This document shows positions 1 through 12,110 of a stretch of 64,000 nt of DNA, piece by piece. This stretch comes from Vicugna pacos (lineage: Eukaryota > Chordata > Mammalia > Artiodactyla > Camelidae): positions 1,123,292-1,187,291 of the forward strand of contig NW_027328740.1 in assembly GCF_048564905.1 (NCBI RefSeq), given 5' to 3'. Within the stretch, counting starts at the first letter, position 1, and each line of letters starts with the position of its first letter. Below the pieces are notes generated by a model. That model was not told where the DNA came from, searched no databases, and worked only from the letters and a program-made list of their open reading frames with translations. The position numbers and the translations under genes are program-made.

Positions 1-2151
1 CTGTGTTCTGCATTCCATGTTCTATATTCTATTTTCAGAATTCTATATTCTATATTCTAAATTCTGTGTTCTGCATTCTATGTTCTAAATTCTATATTCA
101 GTATTCTGTTTTGTATATTCTAAATTCTGTGTTTGAATTCCAAGTTCAAAATTCTGGGTTCTGTATTCTGTTTTCCATATTCTATATTCTGTGTTCTACA
201 TTCTATATTCTGTAATCTATATTCTGCTTTCCTTATTCTATATTCTATATTCTGTGTCCTACATTCTATACTCTAAATTCTATTTTTATTATTCTGTATT
301 CTATTTTCTAAATTCTGTGTTCTACTTTCCATGTTCTAAATTCTGGGTTCTATATTCTCTATTCTATATTCTGTTTTCTACGTTCTATTTTCTAAATTCT
401 ATATTCAGTATTTTTTATTCTATATTCTAAATTCTATGTTCTGCATTTCATGTTCTAAATTCTATATTCAGTATTCTGCTTTCTGTATTCTAAATTCTGT
501 GTTCTGCATCATATGTTCTAAATTCTGTATTCAGTATTATGTATTCTATATTCTAAATTCTGTGTTCTGCATTCCATTTCTAAATTCTGGGTTTTATATT
601 CTCTTTTATATATTCTATAATTTGTGTTCTTCATTCTATATTCCACATTCTATATTCTGCATTCCGTATTCTATATTCTATATTCTGTGTTTTACATTCT
701 ATATTCTAAATTCTATATTAAGAATTGTGTATTCTATAATCCAAATTCTGTGTTCTGCATTCCATGTTCTAAATTCTGAGTTCTATATTCTCTACTCTAT
801 TCTATATTTTGTGTTTTTCATTCTATATTCTACATACTATATTCTGCCTTCCGTAATCTATATTCCATACTATGTGCTCTACATTCTTTATTCTAATTCT
901 ATATTCAGTATTCAGTATTCTATATTCTAAATTCTGTGTTCTGCATTATATGTTCTAAATTCAATATTTAGGATTCTGTATTTTATATTCTTAATTCTGT
1001 GTTATGCATTCATGTTCTAATTTCTGAATTCTATATCCTCTATGCTATATTCTATATTCTGTGTTCTACATTCTATATTCTAAATTCTGTGTTCTGCATT
1101 CTATGTTCTAAATTCTATATTCATTATTCTGTGTTCTATATTCTAAATTCTGTGTTCTGCATTCCATATTCTAAATTCTGGGTTCTGTATTCTGTTTTCC
1201 ATAGTCTATATTCTGTGTTCTACATTCTATATTCTGTATTCTATATTCTGCATCCCGAATTCTACATTGTATATTCTGTGTTCTACATTCTATATGCTAA
1301 ATTCTATATTTAGTATTCATATTCTATTTTCTAAATTCTGTGTTCTGCATTCCATGTGCTAAATTCTGTATTCTATAATCTGTATTCTATGTTCTGTGTT
1401 CTACATTCTATATTCTAAATTCTATATTCAGTATTCTGTATTGTAAGTTCTAAATTCTGTGTTCTGCATTACATGTTCTACATTCTGTGTTCTACATTGT
1501 CTATTGTATATTCTATATAATGTGTTCTTCATTCTATACTCTACATACTATATTTTGCATTCCGTAGTCTATATTATATATTCTTTGTTCTAAATTTTTA
1601 ATTCTAAATTCTATATTCAGTATTCTATATTCTATATACTAAATTCGGTGTTCTGCATTCCATGTTCTATATTCTATATTCAGTATTCTGTATTCTATTT
1701 TCTAAATTCTGTGTTCTACATTCCATGTTCTAAATTCGGTATTCAATATCCTCTATTTTATATTCTATATTGTGTGTACTTCATTCTATACTCTACATAC
1801 TATATTTTACATTCCGTACTGTATAGTCTAAATTTTGAGTTCTAAATTCTAAATTCTAAATTCTATATTCAGAATTATGTTTTCTATATTCTAAATTCTG
1901 TGTTCTGCATTCCGTGTTCTATATTCTATTTTCAGTATTCTATATTCTATATTCTATATCCTGTGTTCTAAATTCTATGTTCTAAACTCTATATTAAGTA
2001 TTCTGTATTCTATATTCTAAATTCTGTGTTGTGCATTCCATGTTCTAATTTCTATATTCAGTATTCTGTATTCCGTATTCTAAATTCTGTGTTCTGCATT
2101 CGATGATCTAAATTCTATATTCAGTAATCTGTATTCTATATTCTAAATTGT
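1..2151 (+). repeat. HOR copy U0, partial and internally deleted
   Basis: Positions 1 to about 1,660 match 3,326 to about 4,985 of the next copy at an offset of 3,325-3,326 bp. From about 1,697 the sequence instead matches the stretch that begins at 13,006 plus 49 bp and leads into the next phase point. Relative to U1 the copy therefore lacks 8,032 bp. A one-base loss near 1,010 accounts for the small offset change. The left end of the copy lies outside the window, so its full length is unknown; the spacing between equivalent blocks at 3 and 3328 shows that the U0-to-U1 repeat distance is only 3,325 bp. Confidence 0.85.
1661..1697. other. Fusion junction of the 8,032-bp deletion in U0
   Basis: Left of this interval the sequence follows the block at 4974, and right of it the block at 13006. 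The switch lies in heptamers common to both parents (the CAGTATT, CTGTATT run), with the first base diagnostic of the right parent near 1,698. This fits non-allelic exchange or slippage inside a homologous run. Confidence 0.8.
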
Positions 2152-2157
2152 GTGTTT
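2032..2157 (+). repeat. 63-bp nine-heptamer module (two clear adjacent copies)
   Basis: The tetranucleotide landmark TGCA (inside the heptamer CTGCATT and its variants) occurs at 2032, 2095 and 2158, exactly 63 bp apart. Each interval holds nine heptamers in a fixed order: the CTGCATT type, CCATGTT type, CTAAATT, CTATATT, CAGTATT, CTGTATT, CTATATT, CTAAATT and CTGTGTT types. The two copies differ by a few single bases. The same ordered nine-mer recurs all over the window and is the simplest second-level unit. It corresponds to 21 codons, so loss or gain of a module leaves any reading frame unchanged, as in U3 near 32,180. Confidence 0.9.
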
Positions 2158-4269
2158 TGCATTCCATGTTATAAATTTTGGCTTCTGTATTCTGTTTTCC
2201 ATATTCTATATTCTATGTTCTACATTCTATATTCTAAATTATATATACAGAGTTTTGTATTCTATATTATAAATTCTGTGTTCTGCATTCCATTCCTAAA
2301 TTCTAGGTTCTATATTCTCTTTTATATATTCAATACTTTGTGTTCTTCATTCTATATTCTACATTTTATATTTTGCATTCATTCTCTATATTCTATATGC
2401 TGTATTCTAAATTCAATATTCAGTATTCTGTATTCTATAACTGAATTCTCAGTTCTACATTCTATATACAAAATTCTAAATTCAGTATTCTGTATTCTAT
2501 ATTCTATATTCTGTGTTCTGCATTCCATGATCTAAATTCTGACTTCTTTATTGTCTTTTATATATTCTATAATTTGTGTTGTTCTTACTATATTCCACAT
2601 TCTATATTCTGCATTTCGTATTCTATGTTATATATTCTGTGTTTTACATTCTATATTCAAAATTCTATATTCAGTATTCTGTATTCTATAATCTAAATTC
2701 TGTGTTCTGCATTCTATGTTCTATATTCTGGGTTCTATATTCTGAACTCTATTCTATATAGTGTGTTTTTCATTCTATATTCTTCATACTATAGTCTGCA
2801 TTCAGTATTCTATATTCTATATTGTGTGATCTACATTCTATAATTTAAATACTATATTCGGTATTCTGTATTGTATATTCTAAATTTTGTGTTCTGCATT
2901 CCATGTTATAAATTCTGGTTTCTATATTCTCAATTCTATATTCTATATTCTGTGTTCTACATTATATATTCTAAATTCTATATTTTGTATTTATATTCTA
3001 TATTCAAAATTCTGTGTTCTGCATTCCATGTTCTAAATTCGATATTAAGTATTCTGTATACTATATTCTAAATTCCGTGTTCTGCATTTATGTTCTAAAT
3101 ACTATATTCAGTGTTCTGTATTCTATTTTCTAAATACTGTGTTCTACATTCCATGTTCTAAATTCTTTATTCTATATTCTCTATTATATATTCTATATTG
3201 TGTGTTCTTCATTCTATACTCTAAATACTATATTTTGCCTTTCATATTCTATATTCTAAATTTTGAATTGTAAATTCTATATTCTAAATTCTATATTCAG
3301 TATTCTGTTTTCTATAATCTAAATTCTGTGTTCTGCATTCCATGTTCTATATTCTATTTTCAGAATTCTATATTCTATATTCTAAATTCTGTGTTCTGCA
3401 TTCTATGTTCTAAATTCTATATTCAGTATTCTGTTTTGTATATTCTAAATTCTGTGTTTGAATTCCAAGTTCAAAATTCTGGGTCCTGTATTCTGTTTTC
3501 CATATTCTATATTCTGTGTTCTACATTCTATATTCTGTAATCTATATTCTGCTTTCCTTATTCTATATTCTATATTCTGTGTCCTACATTCTATACCCTA
3601 AATTCTATTTTTATTATTCTGTATTCTATTTTCTAAATTCTGTGTTCTACTTTCCATGTTCTAAATTCTGGGTTCTATGTTCTCTATTCTATATTCTGTG
3701 TTCTACATTCTATTTTCTAAATTCTATATTCAGTATTTTTTATTCTATATTCTAAATTCTATGTTCTGCATTTCATGTTCTAAATTCTATATTCAGTATT
3801 CTGCTTTCTGTATTCTAAATTCTGTGTTCTGCATCATATATTCTAAATTCTGTATTCAGTATTATGTATTCTATATTCTAAATTCTGTGTTCTGCATTCC
3901 ATTTCTAAATTCTGGGTTTTATATTCTCTTTTATATATTCTATAATTTGTGTTCTTCATTCTATATTCCACATTCTATATTCTGCATTCCGTATTCTATA
4001 TTCTATATTCTGTGTTTTACATTCTATATTCTAAATTCTATATTAAGTATTGTGTATTCTATAATCTCAATTCTGTGTTCTGCATTCCATGTTCTAAATT
4101 CTGAGTTCTATATTCTCTACTCTATTCTATATTTTGTGTTTTTCATTCTATATTCTACATACTATATTCTGCCTTCCGTATTCTATATTCCATACTATGT
4201 GCTCTACATTCTTTATTCTAATTCTATATTCAGTATTCAGTATTCTATATTCTAAATTCTGTGTTCTGC

Positions 4270-5100
4270 ATTATATGTTCTAAATTCAATATTCAGGATT
4301 CTGTATTCTATATTCTTAATTCTGTGTTATGCATTCCATGTTCTAAATTCTGAATTCTATATCCTCTATGCTATATTCTATATTCTGTGTTCTACATTCT
4401 ATATTCTAAATTCTGTGTTCTGCATTCTATCTTCTAAATTCTATATTCATTATTCTGTGTTCTATATTCTAAATTCTGTGTTCTGCATTCCATATTCTAA
4501 ATTCTGGGTTCTGTATTCTGTTTTCCATAGTCTATATTCTGTGTTCTACATTCTATATTCTGTATTCTATATTCTGCATCCCGAATTCTACATTGTATAT
4601 TCTGTGTTCTACATTCTATATGCTAAATTCTATATTCAGTATTCATTTACTATTTTCTAAATTCTGTGTTCTGCATTCCATGTGCTAAATTCTGTATTCT
4701 ATAATCTGTATTCTATGTTCTGTGTTCTACATTCTATATTCTAAATTCTATATTCAGTATTCTGTATTGTAAGTTCTAAATTCTGTGTTCTGCATTACAT
4801 GTTCTACATTCTGTGTTCTACATTGTCTATTGTATATTCTATATAATGTGTTCTTCATTCTATACTCTACATACTATATTTTGCATTCCGTAGTCTATAT
4901 TATATATTCTTTGTTCTAAATTTTTAATTCTAAATTCTATATTCAGTATTCTATATTCTATATACTAAATTCGGTGTTCTGCATTCCATGTTCTATATTC
5001 TATATTCAGTATTCTGTATTCTATATTCTAAATTCTGTGTTCTGCATTATATGTTCTAAATTCTATATTCAGTATTCTGTATTCTATAGTCTATATTTTG
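4270..5100 (+). repeat. Left member of an internal duplication (offset 6,650 bp)
   Basis: This stretch, including blocks starting at 4415 and 4974, matches 10,920-11,750, with blocks at 11065 and 11624, at an offset of 6,650 bp (950 heptamers). The offset is the same for both pairs of blocks. The right-hand member has a few base differences and from about 11,740 it continues like the later stretch at 5,630 onward, so part of the left member is missing from it. The same pair recurs in the other HOR copies where not deleted. Confidence 0.8.
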
Positions 5101-5954
5101 TGTTCTGCATTCCATGTTATAAATTCTGGGTTCTGTATTCTGTTTTCCATATTCTATACTCTGTGTTCTACATTCTATATTCTGCATTCCGAATTCTATA
5201 TTTTATATTCTGTGTTTTACATTCTATATTCGAAATTCTATATTCAGTATTCTGTATTATATGGTCTAAATTCTGTGTTCTGCTTTCTATGTTCTAAATT
5301 CTATATTCATTTTTCTGTGTTCTATATTCAAAAATCTGTGTTCTGAATTCCATGTTCAAAATTCTGGATTCTGTATTCTGTTTTCCATATTCTATATTCT
5401 GTGTTCTAAATTCTATATTCTGTATTCTATATTCTGCTTCCCGTATACTATATTCTATATGCTGTGTCCTATATTCTATATACTAAATTCTATTTTCAGT
5501 ATTCTGTATTCTATTTTCTAAATTCTGTGTTCTACATTCCATGTTCTAAATTGTGTATTCTATATTCTCTATTATATATTCTGTGTTCTACATTCTATTT
5601 TCTAAATTCTATATTCAGTATTCTGTATTCTATAGTCTAAATTCTGTGTTCTGCATTACAAGTTCTAAATTCGGGGTTTTGTATTCTGTTTTCCATATTC
5701 TATATTCTGTGTTTTACATTCTATATACTGTATTCTGTATTCTGCATTCCGTATTCTATATTTTATATTCTGTGTTCTTCATTATACATTCTAAATTCTA
5801 TATTCACTATTCCGTATTCTATATTCTAAATTCTGTGTTCGGCATTCCATTACTAAATTCTAAGTTCTATATTCTCTATTTTATATTCTTTATAATGTTT
5901 TCTGCATTCTATATTCTGCATTCATTTTCTATGTTCTATGTCCTGTGTTCTATA

Positions 5955-7586
5955 TTCTGTATTCTAAATTCTATATTCAGTATTCTGTATTCTATAGTCT
6001 GAATTCTCTGTTCTACGTTCTATATTCAAAATTCTAAATTCAGTATTCTGTATTCTATATTCTAAATTCTGTGTCCTGCATTCCAAATTCTAAATTCTGG
6101 CTTCTATATTCTCTATTATATATTCTATATTTTGAGTTCTTCATTCTATATACCACATTCAATATTCTGAATTCCGTATACTATATTCTATGTTCTGTGT
6201 TTTACATTCTTTATTCTAAATTCTATATTCAGTATTCTGTATTCTATAATCTAAATTCTGTGTTCTGCATTCCATGTTCTAAATTTTGGGTTCTGTATTC
6301 TGTTTTCCATATTCTATATTTTGTGTTCTACATTCTATATTCTAAATTCTATATTCAGTATTTTGTATTATATATTTAAATTCTGTGTTCTGCACACCAT
6401 TACTAAATTCTAGGTTCTATATTCTCTTTTATATATTCAATATTTTGTGTTCTTAATTCTATATTCTACATTCTATATTCTGCATTCATTTTCCATATTC
6501 TATGTTCTGTTTTCTATATTTTGTATTCTAATTCCTCTATTCAGTATTCTGTATTCCATATTCTGAATTCGGTGTTTTACATTCTATATTCAAAATTCTA
6601 AATTCAGTATTCTGTATTCTATATTCTAAATTCTATGTTCTGCATTCCATGATCTAAATACTGGCTTCTATATTCTCTTTTATATATTCTATATTTTGTG
6701 TTGTTCTTTCTATATTCCACATTCTATATTCTGCATACGGTATTCTATATTGAATATTCTGTGTTTTACGTTCTGTATTCTAAATTCTATATTCAGTATT
6801 CTGTATTCTATAGTCTGAATTCTCTGTTCTACGTTCTATATTCAAAATTCTAAATTCAGTATTCTGTATTCTATATTCTAAATTCTGTGTCCTGCATTCG
6901 AAATTCTAAATTCTGGCTTCTATATTCTCTATTATATATTCTATATTTTGGGTTCTTCATTCTATATACCACATTCAATATTCTGAATTCCGTATACTAT
7001 ATTCTATGTTCTGTGTTTTACATTCTATATTCTAAATTCTATATTCAGTATTCTGTATTCTATAATCTAAATTCTGTGTTCTGCATTCCATGTTCTAAAT
7101 TTTGGGTTCTGTATTCTGTTTTCCATATTCTATATTTTGTGTTCTACATTCTATATTCTAAATTCTATATTCAGTATTTTGTATTATATATTTAAATTCT
7201 GTGTTCTGCACACCATTACTAAATTCTAGGTTCTATATTCTCTTTTATATATTCAATATTTTGTGTTCTTAATTCTATATTCTACATTCTATATTCTGCA
7301 TTCATTTTCCATATTCTATGTTCTGTTTTCTATATTCTGTATTCTAATTCCTCTATTCAGTATTCTGTATTCCATATTCTGAATTCGGTGTTCTACATTC
7401 TATATTCAAAATTCTAAATTCAGTATTCTGTATTCTATATTCTAAATTCTATGTTCTGTATTCCATGATCTAAATACTGGCTTCTATATTCTCTTTTATA
7501 TATTCTATATTTTGTGTTGTTCTTTCTATATTCCACATTCTATATTCTGCATACGGTATTCTATATTGAATATTCTGTGTTTTACG
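5955..7586 (+). repeat. 816-bp tandem duplication in U1
   Basis: Two direct copies, about 5,955-6,770 and 6,771-7,586, are offset by 816 bp (for example matching blocks at 6071 and 6887, and the motif TAGTCTGAATTC at 5995 and 6811). The end of the first copy jumps from the run containing TTTTACGTTCTG straight back to the start of the unit. 816 is not a multiple of seven because the unit contains small phase-breaking indels. The same duplication is present in U4 and U5 and is single in U2, U3 and U6. Confidence 0.88.
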
Positions 7587-7594
7587 TTCTATAT

Positions 7595-7630
7595 TCGAAA
7601 TTCTATATTCAGTATTCTGTATTCTATAAT
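7595..7630. other. Junction of a 379-bp loss in U1
   Basis: The interval between the blocks at 7514 and 7895 is 381 bp, against 760 bp in U2 and U3 and 756 bp in the second occurrence within U1 (9738 to 10494). The sequence runs from the TTTTACGTTC context into the context that elsewhere follows a TTTTATTTTCG run, and the switch lies in shared heptamers. U5 has the same junction at about 48,322-48,357. Confidence 0.78.
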
Positions 7631-7644
7631 CTAAACTATGTGTT

Positions 7645-8015
7645 CTGCATTCCATGTTCTAAATTCTGGGTTCTATATTCTCTATTCTATATTCTATATT
7701 TTGTGTTCTACATTCTATATTCTAAATTCTATATTCAGTATTCTGTATTCTATATTCTAAATTCTATTTTCTGCATTCCATGCTCTTAATTCTGGGTTCT
7801 ATATTCTCTATTCTATATTCTGTGTTACAGATTCTATATTCTAAATTCTATATTCAGTATTCTTTATTCTATATTCTAAATTCTGTGTTCTGCATTGCAT
7901 GTTCTATATACTATATTTAGTATCCTGTATTCTATATTCTATATTCTGTGTTCTAAATTCTATATTCTAAATTCTATATTCAGAATTCTGTATTCTATTT
8001 TCTATATTCTGTGTT
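7645..8015 (+). repeat. 119/126-bp compound modules (17-18 heptamers)
   Basis: Successive landmarks equivalent to CTGCATTCC start at 7645, 7771, 7890 and 8016, giving spacings of 126, 119 and 126 bp, all multiples of seven. The 126-bp form starts like the 63-bp module but inserts a different run (CTGGGTT, CTATATT, CTCTATT, CTATATT, TTGTGTT, CTACATT and neighbours) before returning to the CAGTATT, CTGTATT, CTATATT, CTAAATT ending. It therefore looks like two diverged nine-heptamer halves. This run is repeated in the other HOR copies near 10,240, 18,560, 20,600, 28,700, 30,760, 39,260, 41,870, 48,370, 50,970, 59,290 and 61,340. Confidence 0.85.
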
Positions 8016-8160
8016 CAGCGTTCCATGTTCTAAATTCTGTGTTCTATATCCTCTATTCTATATTCGATATTGTGTGTTCTTCATTCTATAGTCTACATAC
8101 AATATTTTGCATTCCGTATTCTATATTCTAAATTCTGAGTTCTAAGTTCTAAATTCTAAA

Positions 8161-8713
8161 TTCTATATTCAGTATTCTATAGTCTATATAATAAATTCTG
8201 TGTTCTGCATTCTATATTCTAAATTCTATATTCAGTATTCTGCATTCTACTTTCCAGATTCAGTGTTCTGAATTTCATTTTCTAAATTCTGGATTCTATA
8301 TTCTATATTCTGTGTTCTACATTCTATATTCTAAATTCTATATTCAGTATTATGTATTCTATTGTCTAAATTCTGTTTTATGCATTCAATATTCTAAATT
8401 CTATATTCATTATTACCTATTCTATATTCTAAATTCTGTGTTCTTCATTCCATATTCTAAATTCTGAATTCTATATTCTCTATTCTATATTCAATATTCT
8501 GTGTTCTACATTCGAAATTCTAAATTCTATATTCAGTATTCTGTATTCTATATTCTAAATTCTCTGTTCTGCTTTCCATGTTCTAAATTCTGGGTTCTAT
8601 ATTGTCTGTTCTATATTCTATATTGTGAGTTCTTCATTCTATACTCTACATACTATATTTTGCATGCCGTTGTCTATATTCTAAATTCTGAGTTCTAAAT
8701 TCTTAATTCTAAA
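8161..8713 (+). repeat. 553-bp optional block (U1; also U4 and U5)
   Basis: The block is bounded by the direct repeat TTCTATATTCAGTA at 8161 and 8714, 553 bp (79 heptamers) apart. U2, U3 and U6 have a single copy of this boundary sequence (about 19,081, 29,231 and 59,808) and pass straight to what follows 8714. The equivalent blocks in U4 and U5 are about 39,787-40,339 and 48,888-49,440. This is the expected footprint of a deletion or insertion between direct repeats. Confidence 0.85.
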
Positions 8714-10919
8714 TTCTATATTCAGTAATCCATATTCTATATACTAAATTCTGTGTTCTGCTTTCTATGTTCTAAATTCTATATTCAGTATACTGTATTC
8801 TATTTTCTAAATTCAGTGTTCTGCATATCATGTTCTAAATTCTGGATTCTATATTCTCTATTCTGTGTTCTACATTCTATGTTCTAAATTCTATATCCAG
8901 TATTCTGTATTCTATATTCTAAATTCTGTGTTCAGCATTCCATGTTCTATATTCTATTTTCAGTGTTTTATATTCTATATTCTAAATTATGTGTTCTGCA
9001 TTCTATGTTCTAAATTCTATATTCACTATTCTGTATTATATATTCTAAATTCTGTGATTGCATTCAATGTTCTAAATTCTGGATTCTATACTTTGTATTC
9101 TATATTCTATAATCTGTGTTCTTCATTCAATATTCTAAATTCTGTATTCATTATTCTGTATTCTATTGTCAAAATTCTGAGTTCTGCATTCTATGTTCTA
9201 AATTCTATATTCATTATTCTGTGTTCTATATTCTAAATTCTGTGTTCTGAATTCCATGTTCAAAATTCTGGGTTCTGTATTCTGTTTTCCATATTCTATG
9301 TTCTGTGTTCTCCATTCTATATTCTGTAATCTATATTCTGCTTTCCTTATTCTATATTGTATATTCTGTGTCCTACGTTCTATATTCTGAATTCTATTTT
9401 TATTATTCTGTATTCTATTTTCAAAATTCTGTGTTCTACATTCCATGTTCTAAATTCTGGGTTCTATATTCTCTATTCTAAATACTGTGTTCTACATTCT
9501 ATTTTCTAATTTCTATGTTCAGTATTTTTTATTCTATATTCTAAGTTCTATGTTCTGCATTTCATGTTCTAATTTCTATATTCAGTATTCTGCTTTCTGT
9601 ATTCTAAATTCTGTGTTCTGCATCATATGTTCTAAATTCTGTATTCAGTATTATGTATTCTGTATTCTAAATTCTGTGTTCTGCATTCCATTTCTAAATT
9701 CTGGCTTCTATATTCTCTTTTATATATTCTATATTTTGTGTTGTTCTTTCTATATTCCACATTCTATATTCTGCATACGGTATTCTATATTGAATATTCT
9801 GTGTTTTACAGTCTTTATTCGAAATTCTATATTCAGTATTCTGTATTCTATAACCTAAACTCTGTATTCTTCATTCCATGTTCTAAATTCTGGGTTCTAT
9901 ATTCTCTAATCTATTCTATTTTGTGTGTTTTTCATTCTATATTCTACATAGTATAGTCTGCATTCCGTATTCTATATTCTATATTATGTGTTCTTCATTC
10001 TATATTCTAAATTCTATATTCTCTATTCTGTATTCTATATTCTAAATTCTGTGTTCTGCATTCCATGATCTAAATTCTGGGTTCTATATTCTCTTTCTAT
10101 ATTCTATATTCTGTTTTCTTCATTCTATTTTCCACATTCTATATTCTGCATTCCTTATACTATATTCTATATTCTGTGTTTTACATTTTATTTTCGAAAT
10201 TCTATATTCAGTATTCTGTATTCTATAATCTAAACTATGTGTTCTGCATTCAATGTTCTAAATTCTGGGTTCTATATTCTCTATTCTATATTCTATATTT
10301 TGTGTTCTACATTCTATATTCTAAATTCTATATTCAGTATTCTGTATTCTATATTCTAAATTCTATTTTCTGCATTCCATGCTCTTAATTCTGGGTTCTA
10401 TATTCTCTATTCTATATTCTGTGTTACAGATTCTATATTCTAAATTCTATATTCAGTATTCTGTATTCTATATTCTAAATTCTGTGTTCTGCATTGCATG
10501 TTCTATATTCTATATTTAGTATCCTGTATTCTATATTCTATATTCTGTGTTCTAAATTCTATATTCTAAATTCTATATTCAGAATTCTGTATTCTATTTT
10601 CTATATTCTGTGTTCAGCGTTCCATGTTCTAAATTCTGTGTTCTATATCCTCTATTCTATATTCGATATTGTGTGTTCTTCATTCTATACTCTACATACA
10701 ATATTTTGCATTCCGTATTCTATATTCTAAATTCTGAGTTCTAAGTTCTAAATTCTAAATTCTATATTCAGTATTCTATAGTCTATATAATAAATTCTGT
10801 GTTCTGCATTCTATATTCTAAATTCTATATTCAGTATTCTGCATTCTACTTTCCAGATTCAGTGTTCTGAATTTCATTTTCTAAATTCTGGATTCTATAT
10901 TCTATATTCTGTGTTCTAT

Positions 10920-12110
10920 ATTCTATATTTTAAATTCTATATTCAGTATTACCTATTCTATATTCTAAATTCTGTGTTATGCATTCCATGTTCTATATTC
11001 TGAATTCTATATACTCTATGCTATATTCTATATTCTGTGTTCTACATTCTATATTCTAAATTCTGTGTTCTGCATTGTATGTTCTAAATTCTATATTCAT
11101 TATTCTGTGTTCTATATTCTAAATTCTGTGTTCTGCATTCCATATTCTAAATTCTGGGTTCTGTATTCTGTTTTCCATAGTCTATATTCTGTGTTCTACA
11201 TTCTATATTCTGTATTCTATATTCTGCATTCCGAATTCTACATTGTATATTCTGTGTTCTACATTCTATATGCTAAATTCTATATTCAGTATTCATATAC
11301 TATTTTCTAAATTCTGTGCTCTGCATTCCATGTGCTAAATTCTGTATTCTATAATCTGTATTCTATGTTCTGTGTTCTTCATTCTATATTCTAAATTCTA
11401 TATTCAGTATTCTGTATTGTAAGTTCTAAATTCTGTGTTCTGCATTACATGTTCTACATTCTGGGTTGTACCTTGTCTATTGTATATTCTATATAATGTG
11501 TTCTTCATTCTATACTCTACATACTATATTTTGCATTCCGTAGTCTATATTATATATTCTTTGTTCTAAATTTTTAATTCTAAATTCTATATTCAGTATT
11601 CTATATTCTATATACTAAATTCGGTGTTCTGCATTCCATGTTCTATATTCTATATTCAGTATTCTGTATTCTATATTCTAAATTCTGTGTTCTGCATTAT
11701 ATGTTCTAAATTCTATATTCAGTATTCTGTATTCTATAGTCTAAATTCTGTGTTCTGCATTACAATTTCTAAATTCGGGGTTTTGTATTCTGTTTTCCAT
11801 ATTCTATATTCTGTGTTCTATATTCTATATACTGTATTCTGTATTCTGCATTCCGTATTCTATATTGTATATTCTGTGTTCTTCATTATATATTCTAAAT
11901 TCTATATCCACTATTCCATATTCTATATTCTAAATTCTGTGTTCGGCATTCCATTACTAAATTCTAAGTTCTATATTCTCTATTTTATATTCTTTATATG
12001 GTGTTCTGCATTCTATATTCTGCATTCATTTTCTTTGTTCTATGTTCTGTGTTCTATATTCTGTATTCTAATTTCTATATTCAGTAGTCGGTATTCTATA
12101 GTCTGAATTC
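10920..12110 (+). repeat. Right member of the internal duplication
   Basis: See the left member at 4,270-5,100. Positions 10,920-11,740 resemble that stretch, and 11,740-12,110 resemble 5,630-6,005, including the unusual runs containing TTCGGCATTCCATTAC and AATTCGGGG. The HOR itself therefore arose partly by duplication and shortening of an older segment. The equivalent in U5 is at 51,647-52,837. Confidence 0.78.
11034..11250 (+). repeat. 217-bp optional block (U1; also U3 and U5)
   Basis: A run starting TCTGTGTTCTACATT and continuing for 21 bp occurs at 11,034 and again at 11,251, a spacing of 217 bp (31 heptamers). In U2 (21,401) and U6 (62,128) only one copy of this run remains and the sequence between is gone. 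U3 keeps a 216-bp version (31,551-31,766). Confidence 0.87.

Noticed and set aside
3677-4255. Longest open frame on the + strand (192 codons), and similar frames at 436-930, 5553-6002, 11624-12106 and 62501-62983
   Set aside because: The product is only a degenerate FYILYSV-type repeat, the frame is explained by the 7-bp period, there is no start context, domain or unique segment, and neighbouring copies end at different places after small indels.
9198-9446. Open frame on the minus strand (82 codons) rich in QN, EYRI and RTQNI, with equivalents at 40824-41072 and 49925-50173
   Set aside because: It is the complement of the same heptamer array. It is open only where CTG- and CAA-type heptamers replace CTA, which removes TAG on the minus strand.
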